DNA from: Acidobacteriaceae bacterium
Lineage (GTDB): Bacteria > Acidobacteriota > Terriglobia > Terriglobales > Acidobacteriaceae
Assembly (NCBI GenBank): GCA_025355505.1
Contig: JANXZM010000009.1
Coordinates: forward strand, 1-45,082
Direction: 5' to 3'
DNA: 45,082 nt
Below the pieces are notes generated by a model. It was not told where the DNA came from and made no database searches. It worked only from the letters and a program-made list of their open reading frames with translations. Position numbers and translations under genes: made by a program. This document shows positions 1-6,274 of the stretch, in pieces (the stretch's first letter is position 1; each line of letters starts with the position of its first letter).

Positions 1-90
1 CTCCTCGACATCCATCGTGATCCACGGCATTTGCCCTCTGCCAAGCTGGGGCTGCCTTTACCTTCTTGCCCTTGCTTCGCTCGGGCCGAG

Positions 91-132
91 TGTAAAGCAT
101 GTCCTGATAACGTTGTGTAAAGGATGTCATGA
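91..132. repeat. Two direct copies of a TGTAAAG-type 17-mer
   Basis: Positions 91-107 and 116-132 hold two 17-base copies that match at 15 of 17 positions (TGTAAAG, variable base, ATGTC, variable base, TGA), 25 bases apart. Closely spaced copies of such a motif resemble the ends of some integrase-type insertion sequences, but no transposase is visible before the left edge. It may be a residual IS end or the end of an element lying outside the window. The rest of 1-262 shows no convincing gene. Confidence 0.35.
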
Positions 133-171
133 GACTGAACAACTACAGCCATGTCGCACACTCTTCCGCCT

Positions 172-199
172 GTAGAGACGCGGCTTGCCGCGTCTCTAC
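172..199. repeat. REP-like palindrome (GAGACG/CGTCTC class)
   Basis: A perfect 12-bp inverted repeat (GTAGAGACGCGG, loop CTTG, then its complement) directly upstream of the response regulator gene. The same GAGACG...CGTCTC core recurs inside the hairpin at 6223-6263, so this looks like a dispersed palindromic element and not a gene-specific terminator. It could still fold in RNA. Confidence 0.6.
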
Positions 200-262
200 C
201 AGTCTGCCAGCACTCCTCAAGTTTTCCACCGCCAAGCCGATGAACCCGCTAGAGGCCTGCGT

Positions 263-715
263 GTGGCTGTGAACTCCAAAGTGCTTCTGGTCGAGGACAG
301 CAAGTTTCTCCGCAGGGCCAATGAGCGCGCCTTGTCCAAAGCGGGTTTCGAGGTCAGCACCGCCGCCGACGGCGAGGAAGCCTTGCAGGTCGCTAATGAC
401 AGACTCCCCGACATCATCCTGCTCGATATGCTGCTTCCGAAACTCAGCGGTCCGGAAGTCCTCAAAGCTCTGAAAGCAAACCCCGCCACCATGCACATTC
501 CAGTCATCGTGCTGACCAGCCTGTCACAAAAGAACGAAGAAAAACTCCTCCACGAAGGCGCAACCGCCTACTTCGAAAAGTCCACTCTGGAACTCGACAA
601 AAACTCCGATCGTCTGGCAGCGACGGTAGAGACGGTGCTCAGCCGGGTCCATCACCAAAACAACCTGAATCTTCGTTTACAGAAATTAGCCGCCAAAAAG
701 GCCGCTGTCCGCTGA
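263..715 (+). CDS. Single-domain response regulator (CheY-like receiver)
   Basis: Stand-alone receiver domain, about 150 residues. The phosphoacceptor is Asp55 in the segment DIILLDMLLPKLSG, the acidic pocket is Glu11-Asp12 (LLVEDS), and the conserved Thr and Lys are in VIVLTS and YFEKS. No output domain follows; the last 25 residues are a basic, probably helical tail. I chose the GTG at 263, preceded by AGAGG at 251-255, over the in-frame codon at 185, because 185 lies inside the loop of the palindrome at 172-199 and the extra N-terminus has no receiver-like sequence. A second GTG at 269 is also possible. No cognate kinase is in the window. The receiver assignment is firm; the pathway is unknown. 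Confidence 0.88.
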   Translation: MAVNSKVLLVEDSKFLRRANERALSKAGFEVSTAADGEEALQVANDRLPDIILLDMLLPKLSGPEVLKALKANPATMHIPVIVLTSLSQKNEEKLLHEGATAYFEKSTLELDKNSDRLAATVETVLSRVHHQNNLNLRLQKLAAKKAAVR

Positions 716-784
716 CTACGAAACTGACGACGGAACCGATGGCTGAAGAACGAAAGGCTGAGAAATTCCACCGGCAGCGCTAGA

Positions 785-1003
785 ATGAAGTGCATGTATC
801 ACTACAATCCCTCAACCGCCCTGGAAGAACTGACCGAAGACGCGACCCTGCCCAATCCCGTCCACGTCCGCGACATGATGCTGCGCCGCAAACTCACCGC
901 CGATCAGTCGCTCGAACTGAACCGCATCTTCCTCGAATACCAGAACTTTTTCGGCGAAGCCCAGAAGCTGGGCAAGGAAATCTTGCAGCGCCTGGCTAAG
1001 TAG
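785..1003 (+). CDS. Small hypothetical protein
   Basis: A 72-residue reading frame, not recognised. It is charged, with a Glu/Leu-rich C-terminal half likely to be helical (SLELNRIFLEYQNFF and onward), no membrane segment and no cysteine cluster. Codon use is G+C-biased at third positions, like the neighbouring genes, which favours it being real. ATG at 785 or the in-frame ATG at 794 could start it; neither has a strong ribosome binding site. It follows the response regulator by about 70 bases on the same strand, so co-transcription is possible. Confidence 0.5.
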   Translation: MKCMYHYNPSTALEELTEDATLPNPVHVRDMMLRRKLTADQSLELNRIFLEYQNFFGEAQKLGKEILQRLAK

Positions 1004-1421
1004 TGGGCAGTGATCCTCGATCAGTGGGCAGTGGGTGGCCGTCTTCATGGCGGGGATTCTCAACACGGGAATTGTCTCGAAACTTCTTGCAAGAATTAAG
1101 GGAGTGGGCTGATTTGAAAATCAGGAAAGTCAGTAGCCGATTCATGGCACCAACCCATCCGGCGCCAATCATTTTATCAACCGTGCACCCAAAAAGGTCT
1201 ATTCAAATTGGGATATTTGGCATCAGACTTGCCGTAGACATGGTTGCCGGGAATCAAGGCAGGCAAGATTTTTCGGTGACATAATAAGGTTACTTTGGGA
1301 TACAAGTCCCAGATACAATCGGCACTTTCTATAGCCGAACTGTGCGATCAGACGGTGGATTCAAGGTCCAAGTGCAACAAGTGGGATTTTAGTCGGCTGA
1401 TCGCACTAACAATGTTGTTCC

Positions 1422-1490
1422 CTGTGTCGTACGGTCCGCTGGATTCGATCCGCCCCTCTTCGCCATCTGCGTAATGACGAAAGCTGCTCC
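1422..1490 (-). repeat. Degenerate duplicate of the RAYT 3' end
   Basis: This segment is an imperfect copy of about 1611-1682, which encodes the tail of the RAYT transposase. The last 22 bases (1469-1490) are identical to 1661-1682. Translated on the minus strand, both give a SSFRHYA-like peptide followed by an acidic stretch and IES. It looks like a leftover from duplication or transposition of the transposase tail together with its REP sequence. Confidence 0.6.
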
Positions 1491-1504
1491 CGGATGCGAA
1501 GAAG

Positions 1505-1536
1505 CCCGCCCAAGCGGAGCTTGGACGGGGCACCCT
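1505..1536. repeat. REP-like palindrome, copy next to RAYT 3' end
   Basis: A 32-base element containing the hairpin CCAAGC-GGA-GCTTGG followed by ACGGGGCACCC. An identical 32-base copy in the same orientation is at 2177-2208, so the two bracket the RAYT coding region. Related palindromes built on GTCCAAGC/GCTTGGAC occur at 20904-20938 and near 8673-8695. Confidence 0.75.
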
Positions 1537-1548
1537 CCGATTTCGTGA

Positions 1549-2094
1549 TTACTCAAGAACGGTTGGCGACCGCACTTGAACCGTGGGAAAGATTCCCGCG
1601 CGTTCCCTGCGTCGCGCGGCCCACCGCGATTCGATTTGCACCGGGCCCTCTTCACTATTGGCGTAATGACGAAAGCTGCTCCAGGGCCAATTCTCCGGGT
1701 GCGCCACGAGACCGCGCGTCACGGGGTTCCGGTGGATGTAGCGGAGCTTCTCCACGAACTTGTGTTCGCTCCAGACATTGAAATCATAGTAGCGGGCTTG
1801 CCAGAATGGTTCGGCGGCACGGAGCGCGAGCGTGCGCGAGACGGATTGCTTTAGCGACTGCACGGCTCGTGCAAGAACGCCGCGTTTCGGTTCGCTGACT
1901 AACATGTGGACGTGTTCGGGCATCAGCACGTATCCGTAGACTTGCAGTTCGTGCTGCTGTCGGGTTCGCTCCAACGCGGCTTCGAACATGGCGCAGGATT
2001 TCGCGTCTCTCAGCTTCGGCTGTCTGTGATAGCAGCTAAAGGTCAGGAAGTGGAGTTGGCCGGTTTCCTGGTAGCGCTTTAGACCCCAGGGCAT
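1549..2094 (-). CDS. REP-associated tyrosine transposase (RAYT, IS200-like Y1)
   Basis: A single-domain HUH endonuclease of the TnpA_REP class, about 181 residues. Family hallmarks are visible: the opening RYQETGQLHFLTFSC, the metal-binding HUH motif in MPEHVHMLV, the catalytic Tyr in KLRYIHRNPV followed by RGLV, and the terminal NWPWSSFRHYA. The frame is open further upstream to 2301, but that extension translates the REP palindrome at 2177-2208, so the ATG at 2094 (MPWGLKRY) is the likely start. RAYTs are domesticated transposases thought to process or spread REP palindromes; here identical REP-like elements flank the gene on both sides. About 40 residues follow the WSSFRHYA motif and may be non-native read-through. 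Confidence 0.85.
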   Translation of the reverse strand: MPWGLKRYQETGQLHFLTFSCYHRQPKLRDAKSCAMFEAALERTRQQHELQVYGYVLMPEHVHMLVSEPKRGVLARAVQSLKQSVSRTLALRAAEPFWQARYYDFNVWSEHKFVEKLRYIHRNPVTRGLVAHPENWPWSSFRHYANSEEGPVQIESRWAARRRERAGIFPTVQVRSPTVLE

Positions 2095-2467
2095 GGGGAG
2101 AGTATCTTGCTTGAACTCCACCTTCGTCTGTGATGGGTAAACAATGCAAATGTGCGGGAATCTTCCGACGAAAAGACCCGCCCAAGCGGAGCTTGGACGG
2201 GGCACCCTTTTTAAGTGTGGTCGCTTCAAAATCAGCTTCGCGCGGCGACTGGCACTTCCGCTGGCTCCGGCTCCAGTTTGGCGGTGAAGTGGCTTTGACA
2301 ATAAGTCCTTTGCACTCTAGATTTCGGCGGATCGACCCCCAGTAACTCCATGATTCCAAACACTAGGGGGAGGGGGTCGTGGTAAACACGGGTTAATAAC
2401 TTCGGAGTTAACAGGCAAGAATTAAGAGACAGGCGGCGCACAAGAGTGTCTGCCCCACACGCCCAGC
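2095..2467. other. Intergenic region upstream of RAYT
   Basis: No gene recognised in 373 bases. It contains the second REP-like copy (2177-2208) and a short hairpin at 2397-2410 (TAACT, loop TCGG, AGTTA), which lies downstream of the NifU-like gene on the minus strand and could contribute to termination, though no T-tract follows. Confidence 0.5.
2177..2208. repeat. REP-like palindrome, copy upstream of RAYT
   Basis: Identical over 32 bases to 1505-1536 and in the same orientation: hairpin CCAAGC-GGA-GCTTGG plus GGGGCACCC. It is located 83 bases upstream of the RAYT start codon. Confidence 0.75.
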
Positions 2468-2821
2468 TCAGAGCCCCCGCAAGAGCGTGGCGAGCGTGTC
2501 CATCGCCAGGTGGCAGGCGTGCCCGGAAGCCTCGGGCACGCCGCCGACTTTCTGCAACAGGTCTTCCCTGCTGATCAGTCGCGCCTCCTCGAGGCTCTTG
2601 CCTTTTGCCAACTCGGTAATCGCCGACCCGCAGGCCATCGCGGGAACGCAGCCCTTGGCGCGAAAACGGATTTCGGCGATGCGCTTTCCGTCCAATTTGA
2701 GGGTGAGTTCCAGAATGTCTCCGCAGGCGGGGTTCTCCAAGCGCGCGGTCGCATCGGGAGCTTGAACCTCGCCCGCATTTCGCGGGTTCTGAAAATGGTG
2801 GAGGAGTTCGGCAGAGTACAC
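2468..2821 (-). CDS. IscU/NifU N-terminal-like Fe-S cluster scaffold protein
   Basis: A 117-residue cytoplasmic protein matching the IscU/NifU_N fold, which assembles Fe-S clusters on three cysteines. Visible hallmarks are HHFQNPRNAG near the N-terminus and cysteines in NPACGD, KGCVPAMACGSA and GHACHLA, followed by a KGKSLEEA helix typical of the family. The central motif carries an insertion (GCVPAMACGSA) compared with classical IscU, as in the shorter NifU-like proteins found outside isc/suf operons. The start is probably GTG at 2821, since MYSAELLHHF matches the family N-terminus. No iscS or sufS is nearby. The exact client is unknown. Confidence 0.82.
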   Translation of the reverse strand: MYSAELLHHFQNPRNAGEVQAPDATARLENPACGDILELTLKLDGKRIAEIRFRAKGCVPAMACGSAITELAKGKSLEEARLISREDLLQKVGGVPEASGHACHLAMDTLATLLRGL

Positions 2822-2960
2822 AGGGCGATTGTAATGCGTCGGCGGCGTGATTTCCGTCGTGTCCTGGATTCATCAACCACACAGGACACGAAGAACCACG
2901 AAGGGACCCCTCAAGCGATTCAACCTCCTTCACTGATTTCCCGTCCCCTACAATGGACGC

Positions 2961-3848
2961 ATGCCCGACTCGCACCACCCTCGACGTATCGCTTGCCTGC
3001 AGCCAAGCGCCACGGTGATTCTAGCCAGCGTGGGCCAATTGGAACGTGTCGTGGCTTGCACGAAGTACTGTGTCGACGTGGTTCCGGAGTTGCGAACGGA
3101 CGTGCGACGCGGGAATCGACTGATCATCGCGGACTCGTGGACCTCGAAGGCCAGCGAGATTCTCGCCGCCAGACCTGACCTCGTGATCGCCGCTGTTCCG
3201 TACCAGGAAGCCGCGGTCGTGGAAATCCTTAAGGCAGGTATTCGCTTTCTTGGTCTGGCGCCGCGGACGCTCGACGACATCTACACCGACATCGCGTTAA
3301 TCTCGGGCTCGGTCGGCGCCGGCGAGCGGGGCGCGAAAGTGATTTCCGATATGCAAGCGGCTATCGAAGGCGTACGGCGCCAAACGGCAAGCCTTCCCAG
3401 AAAGCGCGTGTTCTGCGAGGAGTGGGGGAAGCCCGTCATCGCATCGCAGCCTTGGGTGGCCGAACTGGTAAATGCGGCCGGTGGTGATTTCCTGGGCAAG
3501 GCTGGCAAACAGTGCTCTGCCGAAGAGATCGCTCAACAAGACCCGGACGTCATCATCGCCGCCTGGTGCGGGGCTGGGGATCGGGTGCCACTCGCGAAGA
3601 TCGTTGCTGAAAGGGGCTGGTCGAAGACTACAGCGGCGCGGAATTGGCAGGTGTATTGCATCTCCGACGAACTTTTGAATACTCCCGCGCCCACGCTAGT
3701 TTTGGGATTACGCGCGCTGGCGGGTGCGATTCATCCTGGAGAATTCGGCGCCCAGCCGGGGCTCCGTTCGCTTGCGCTAGTGGAGCGACAGGCGTCTCGC
3801 CCGTCCAGCCGGGCGGGGACGCCCGGCTCTCCACCGCGGCGAAGATGA
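2961..3848 (+). CDS. BtuF-like periplasmic-binding-fold protein without signal peptide
   Basis: About 295 residues of the BtuF/FecB helical-backbone binding fold (cobalamin / Fe3+-siderophore binding family). The N-terminal segment RIACLQPSATVILASVGQ, the ARPDLVIA segment near residue 75 and QDPDVIIAAWCG near residue 195 are typical of cobalamin-binding-like proteins. No signal peptide or lipobox precedes the fold (MPDSHHPRRIACLQPS), so it is probably cytoplasmic or unexported. No ABC permease or ATPase is adjacent. The last 25 residues are Arg/Ser/Pro-rich and come from translation through the palindrome at 3807-3828, so the original protein probably ended earlier. Ligand unknown. Confidence 0.75.
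   Translation: MPDSHHPRRIACLQPSATVILASVGQLERVVACTKYCVDVVPELRTDVRRGNRLIIADSWTSKASEILAARPDLVIAAVPYQEAAVVEILKAGIRFLGLAPRTLDDIYTDIALISGSVGAGERGAKVISDMQAAIEGVRRQTASLPRKRVFCEEWGKPVIASQPWVAELVNAAGGDFLGKAGKQCSAEEIAQQDPDVIIAAWCGAGDRVPLAKIVAERGWSKTTAARNWQVYCISDELLNTPAPTLVLGLRALAGAIHPGEFGAQPGLRSLALVERQASRPSSRAGTPGSPPRRR
3807..3828. repeat. Palindrome inside the 3' end of the BtuF-like gene
   Basis: AGCCGGGCG, loop GGGA, CGCCCGGCT: a 9-bp perfect stem with a 4-base loop. It is preceded by CCCGTCCAG, similar to the REP family seen at 20904. The reading frame of the BtuF-like gene runs through it before stopping at 3848. Confidence 0.6.
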
Positions 3849-3878
3849 ACCGCGGCCGCATAGTTTAGGATTATCAAC

Positions 3879-4367
3879 ATGGCCACCACATCCAATCCAC
3901 GCAAGGTCGACGAAGTCCGCAAGGAAGCGGGCCGCTTGAGTTCCGAAGCTCCCACGGCGAATCAACTGATGGAAGGCATCACGGTTCTACTGAACCAACA
4001 AATGCTGAAGTACAACTGGGTGGGCTTCTACATGCTGGAGCCAGGAGCGAACCCGCCCATGCTGGTCCTGGGACACTACCGGGGAGCGATGACTCCGCAT
4101 ACTCGCATTCCCCTGAATCAGGGCATCTGCGGCGCGGCGGCATCGTCGGGGAAGACAGTGGTTGTGGACGACGTAAAGAAGGACCTGCGCTATCTTGCCT
4201 GCTCGCTCGAAACCAAGTCGGAGATCGTAGTTCCAGTCTTTGTGCGCGGTAAGGTGGCGGGCGAACTGGACATTGACAGTCACTTCCCGGCGGCATTCGC
4301 CGCCGAAGACCGCGAGTTGATTGAATATTGCGCTGAACTGGTTGGCAAGCGTCTGGAGAACGAGTAG
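3879..4367 (+). CDS. GAF-domain protein, free methionine-(R)-sulfoxide reductase-like
   Basis: A 162-residue single GAF domain. The pattern IPLNQGICGAAASSGKTVVVDDV, then YLACSLETKSEIVVPVF and GELDIDSH, matches free-methionine-(R)-sulfoxide reductase (fRMsr, MsrC/YebR type), which reduces free methionine sulfoxide. The Cys in QGICG and the Cys in YLAC align with two conserved redox cysteines of that family. The third family cysteine, between them, is not seen. Downstream neighbour is a Nudix hydrolase on the same strand 31 bases away, suggesting a small oxidative-damage unit. A non-catalytic GAF sensor is the alternative. Confidence 0.78.
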   Translation: MATTSNPRKVDEVRKEAGRLSSEAPTANQLMEGITVLLNQQMLKYNWVGFYMLEPGANPPMLVLGHYRGAMTPHTRIPLNQGICGAAASSGKTVVVDDVKKDLRYLACSLETKSEIVVPVFVRGKVAGELDIDSHFPAAFAAEDRELIEYCAELVGKRLENE

Positions 4368-4398
4368 GTTGTCGCCACGTAGTCTTGCACAATTGAAG

Positions 4399-4794
4399 AT
4401 GATGAAACGAGTCGTCGCCGCGTTGATCCTGAAAGATGACCTCATCCTTGCCTGCCAGAGGACGCGGCACCAGCCTATGCCGCTCAAATGGGAATTCCCC
4501 GGAGGCAAAATTGAAGAAGGCGAACAGCCTCGCGATGCGATGCGCCGGGAACTGGAGGAAGAACTGGGAATCGTGGCGGAGATTGGCACGGAGGTCGCCC
4601 GTATCGTCCATGAATACCCAGGCGGAGGGTCCGTGGAACTCCGGTTCTTCGAAGTGCGCAACTACGAGGGTGAAATCGAGAACCGAATCTTTCGCGAAAT
4701 CCGCTGGGTAACGCGGCAGGAAATGCTGGGACTGGATTTTCTAGAAGCCGACTTGGGGCTGGTGAAGGACCTGGCGTCGGGAAAGCTTCTTTGA
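4399..4794 (+). CDS. Nudix hydrolase (MutT-like)
   Basis: About 131 residues. The Nudix box is intact: GGKIEEGEQPRDAMRRELEEELGI (G-x5-E-x7-REL-x-EE-x-G). The upstream KWEFPGGK and the N-terminal VVAALILKDDLILACQR are typical of MutT/8-oxo-dGTPase-like members, so it probably sanitises oxidised nucleotides. The frame extends back to 4321 inside the preceding gene, but the family N-terminus (MKRVVAALI) fits the ATGs at 4399/4402. It lies directly after the fRMsr-like gene. Substrate is inferred from family only. Confidence 0.85.
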   Translation: MMKRVVAALILKDDLILACQRTRHQPMPLKWEFPGGKIEEGEQPRDAMRRELEEELGIVAEIGTEVARIVHEYPGGGSVELRFFEVRNYEGEIENRIFREIRWVTRQEMLGLDFLEADLGLVKDLASGKLL

Positions 4795-4836
4795 GATCTC
4801 ACCGCAGCTTGGCGGCAGTATCCAGGCCCGACCGCT

Positions 4837-6096
4837 TTATCCGGTCCCGCTGCGTAGCTGTCCGTAGATCAGCAGCAATGTCAATCCGACCATAATGACG
4901 GTGGTGGCCCAGGCGATGATGTTGAACGTGGGTTTATTCACGTATTCGCCCATCAGTTCTTTCTTGTTGATGAGCAACAACATGAAAACCAGGACGAAGG
5001 GCAAGACTGCGCCATTGACCACTTGCGAAAATACGGTGATCTTCACCAGCGGGATCCGTGGTATCAGGATCACGGCTGCCCCTGCGGCGATGAGCGCGGT
5101 ATAAAGCCAGTAAAAAGTAGGGGCTTCCGAAAATTTGCGGCCGACGCCAGATTCCAGACCTAATCCTTCACAAACCGTGTAGGCCGTGGAAAGGGGCAGA
5201 ATCGAAGCGGCAAACAGCGACGCATTGAAAAGCCCCAGCGAAAATAGTATGTATGCGTAGTCGCCCGCCAACGGACGCAGCGCCTGGGCGCCGTCGGCGG
5301 CGTCACGAATGGCATGATGACCATGCAGGTAGAGCGTGGCCGCGCAGGCCACAATGATGAACCAGGCGACCACGTCGGTGAAGATGCACCCCACAATCAC
5401 GTCGAGCTGCGAGGCTTTGTACTGGCGCCGCGTAACGCCTTTTTCCACGATCGAGGATTGCAGATAGAACTGCATCCAGGGCGCGATCGTAGTACCGACC
5501 ACGGCGATCACCAGGTAGAGGTACGAATCCTGCTTGAAGGCCGCCAACTGCGGAGGCTTCACGGTGGCCATCACCGCCTCAATCCATGCCGGCTTGGCCA
5601 GCACCCCCCCGACAATGTAAGTGATATAGAAGAAGGAAGCCGCCAGAAACACCTTCTCAACGCTCTTGTACTGCCCTTTGACTACGATCAGCCAGACGAT
5701 GACGGCGCAGATGGGCACGGAGATGTACTTTGAGACTCCAAACAATTCGAGGCTTCCGGCAATGCCGGCAAACTCGGCGATGACGTTTCCGAAATTTGTA
5801 ATCAGAATGCCGAGCATCATGAGGAAAGTAATCCGGAGGCCGAATTCTTCCCGGATCAGATCGCTCAGGCCCTTGCCCGTAACCGCTCCCATGCGGGCGC
5901 ACATCTCCTGCACCACGATCAGGGCGATGGTAATCGGGATCATTGTCCACAAGAGCGTGTAGCCGAAGCGCGCACCGGCGTCCGAATAGGTAAAGATGCC
6001 GCCGGCATCGTTGTCGACATTCGCGGTGATGAAGCCGGGCCCAACGACGGCAAAAAAGACCAGGGTCCGGACCTTCCAACTTCTGAAAAATTTCAT
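4837..6096 (-). CDS. NRAMP-family divalent metal transporter with variant metal site
   Basis: A 419-residue polytopic membrane protein of the SLC11/NRAMP fold, with about 11 hydrophobic segments. The start VGPGFITANVDNDAGG aligns with TM1 of NRAMP, but the canonical DPGN is replaced by DNDAGG (residues 28-33). In TM6 the canonical MPH is replaced by APW (GTTIAPWMQF, residues 201-210), so the metal-coordinating Met is absent. Such changes are expected to alter selectivity away from Mn/Fe, possibly to Mg2+. Upstream on the same strand, 178 bases away, is a soluble MgtE-N/CBS protein, which fits a Mg2+-related role. Transport substrate is inference. Confidence 0.85.
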   Translation of the reverse strand: MKFFRSWKVRTLVFFAVVGPGFITANVDNDAGGIFTYSDAGARFGYTLLWTMIPITIALIVVQEMCARMGAVTGKGLSDLIREEFGLRITFLMMLGILITNFGNVIAEFAGIAGSLELFGVSKYISVPICAVIVWLIVVKGQYKSVEKVFLAASFFYITYIVGGVLAKPAWIEAVMATVKPPQLAAFKQDSYLYLVIAVVGTTIAPWMQFYLQSSIVEKGVTRRQYKASQLDVIVGCIFTDVVAWFIIVACAATLYLHGHHAIRDAADGAQALRPLAGDYAYILFSLGLFNASLFAASILPLSTAYTVCEGLGLESGVGRKFSEAPTFYWLYTALIAAGAAVILIPRIPLVKITVFSQVVNGAVLPFVLVFMLLLINKKELMGEYVNKPTFNIIAWATTVIMVGLTLLLIYGQLRSGTG

Positions 6097-6222
6097 GCGC
6101 GCAGGCCACAGGGACGATCAGATTGGCTAAACAGAAGGACCAGAATAAATGGATAAAGCTCTGTCTGGATAGGCGAAACTGCAAAACTAAGAAAGTTTTT
6201 GTGTGAAGTTGCAAATGCAGGC

Positions 6223-6263
6223 TTTTCCCGTAGAGACGGGCTTACCGCGTCTCCCCGGGAAAA
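6223..6263. repeat. Long hairpin between MgtE-N and NRAMP genes
   Basis: Outer stem TTTTCCCG (6223-6230) with CGGGAAAA (6256-6263), inner stem GAGACG (6233-6238) with CGTCTC (6248-6253). The inner core is the same as in the palindrome at 172-199. It sits just after the stop of the MgtE-N gene and before the NRAMP gene, so it could act as an intercistronic stem or partial terminator as well as being a dispersed repeat. Confidence 0.6.
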
Positions 6264-6274
6264 ATAATATTCGA

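Larger units (their letters stand above)
1004..1548. other. Gene-free, repeat-rich stretch
   Basis: No convincing gene. It holds an 11-base direct repeat (AGTGGGCAGTG at 1002-1012 and 1023-1033), a 10-bp inverted repeat (GTGCGATCAG at 1342-1351 and its complement at 1397-1406, 45 bases apart), a partial copy of the 3' end of the RAYT gene (about 1422-1490), and a REP-like palindrome (1505-1536). Reading frames crossing it (for example 1003-1284) look random and lack protein-like composition. Confidence 0.6.

Noticed and set aside
1003-1284. 93-codon frame after the small hypothetical gene
   Set aside because: Runs through direct repeats and shows no recognisable fold, start signal or codon bias.
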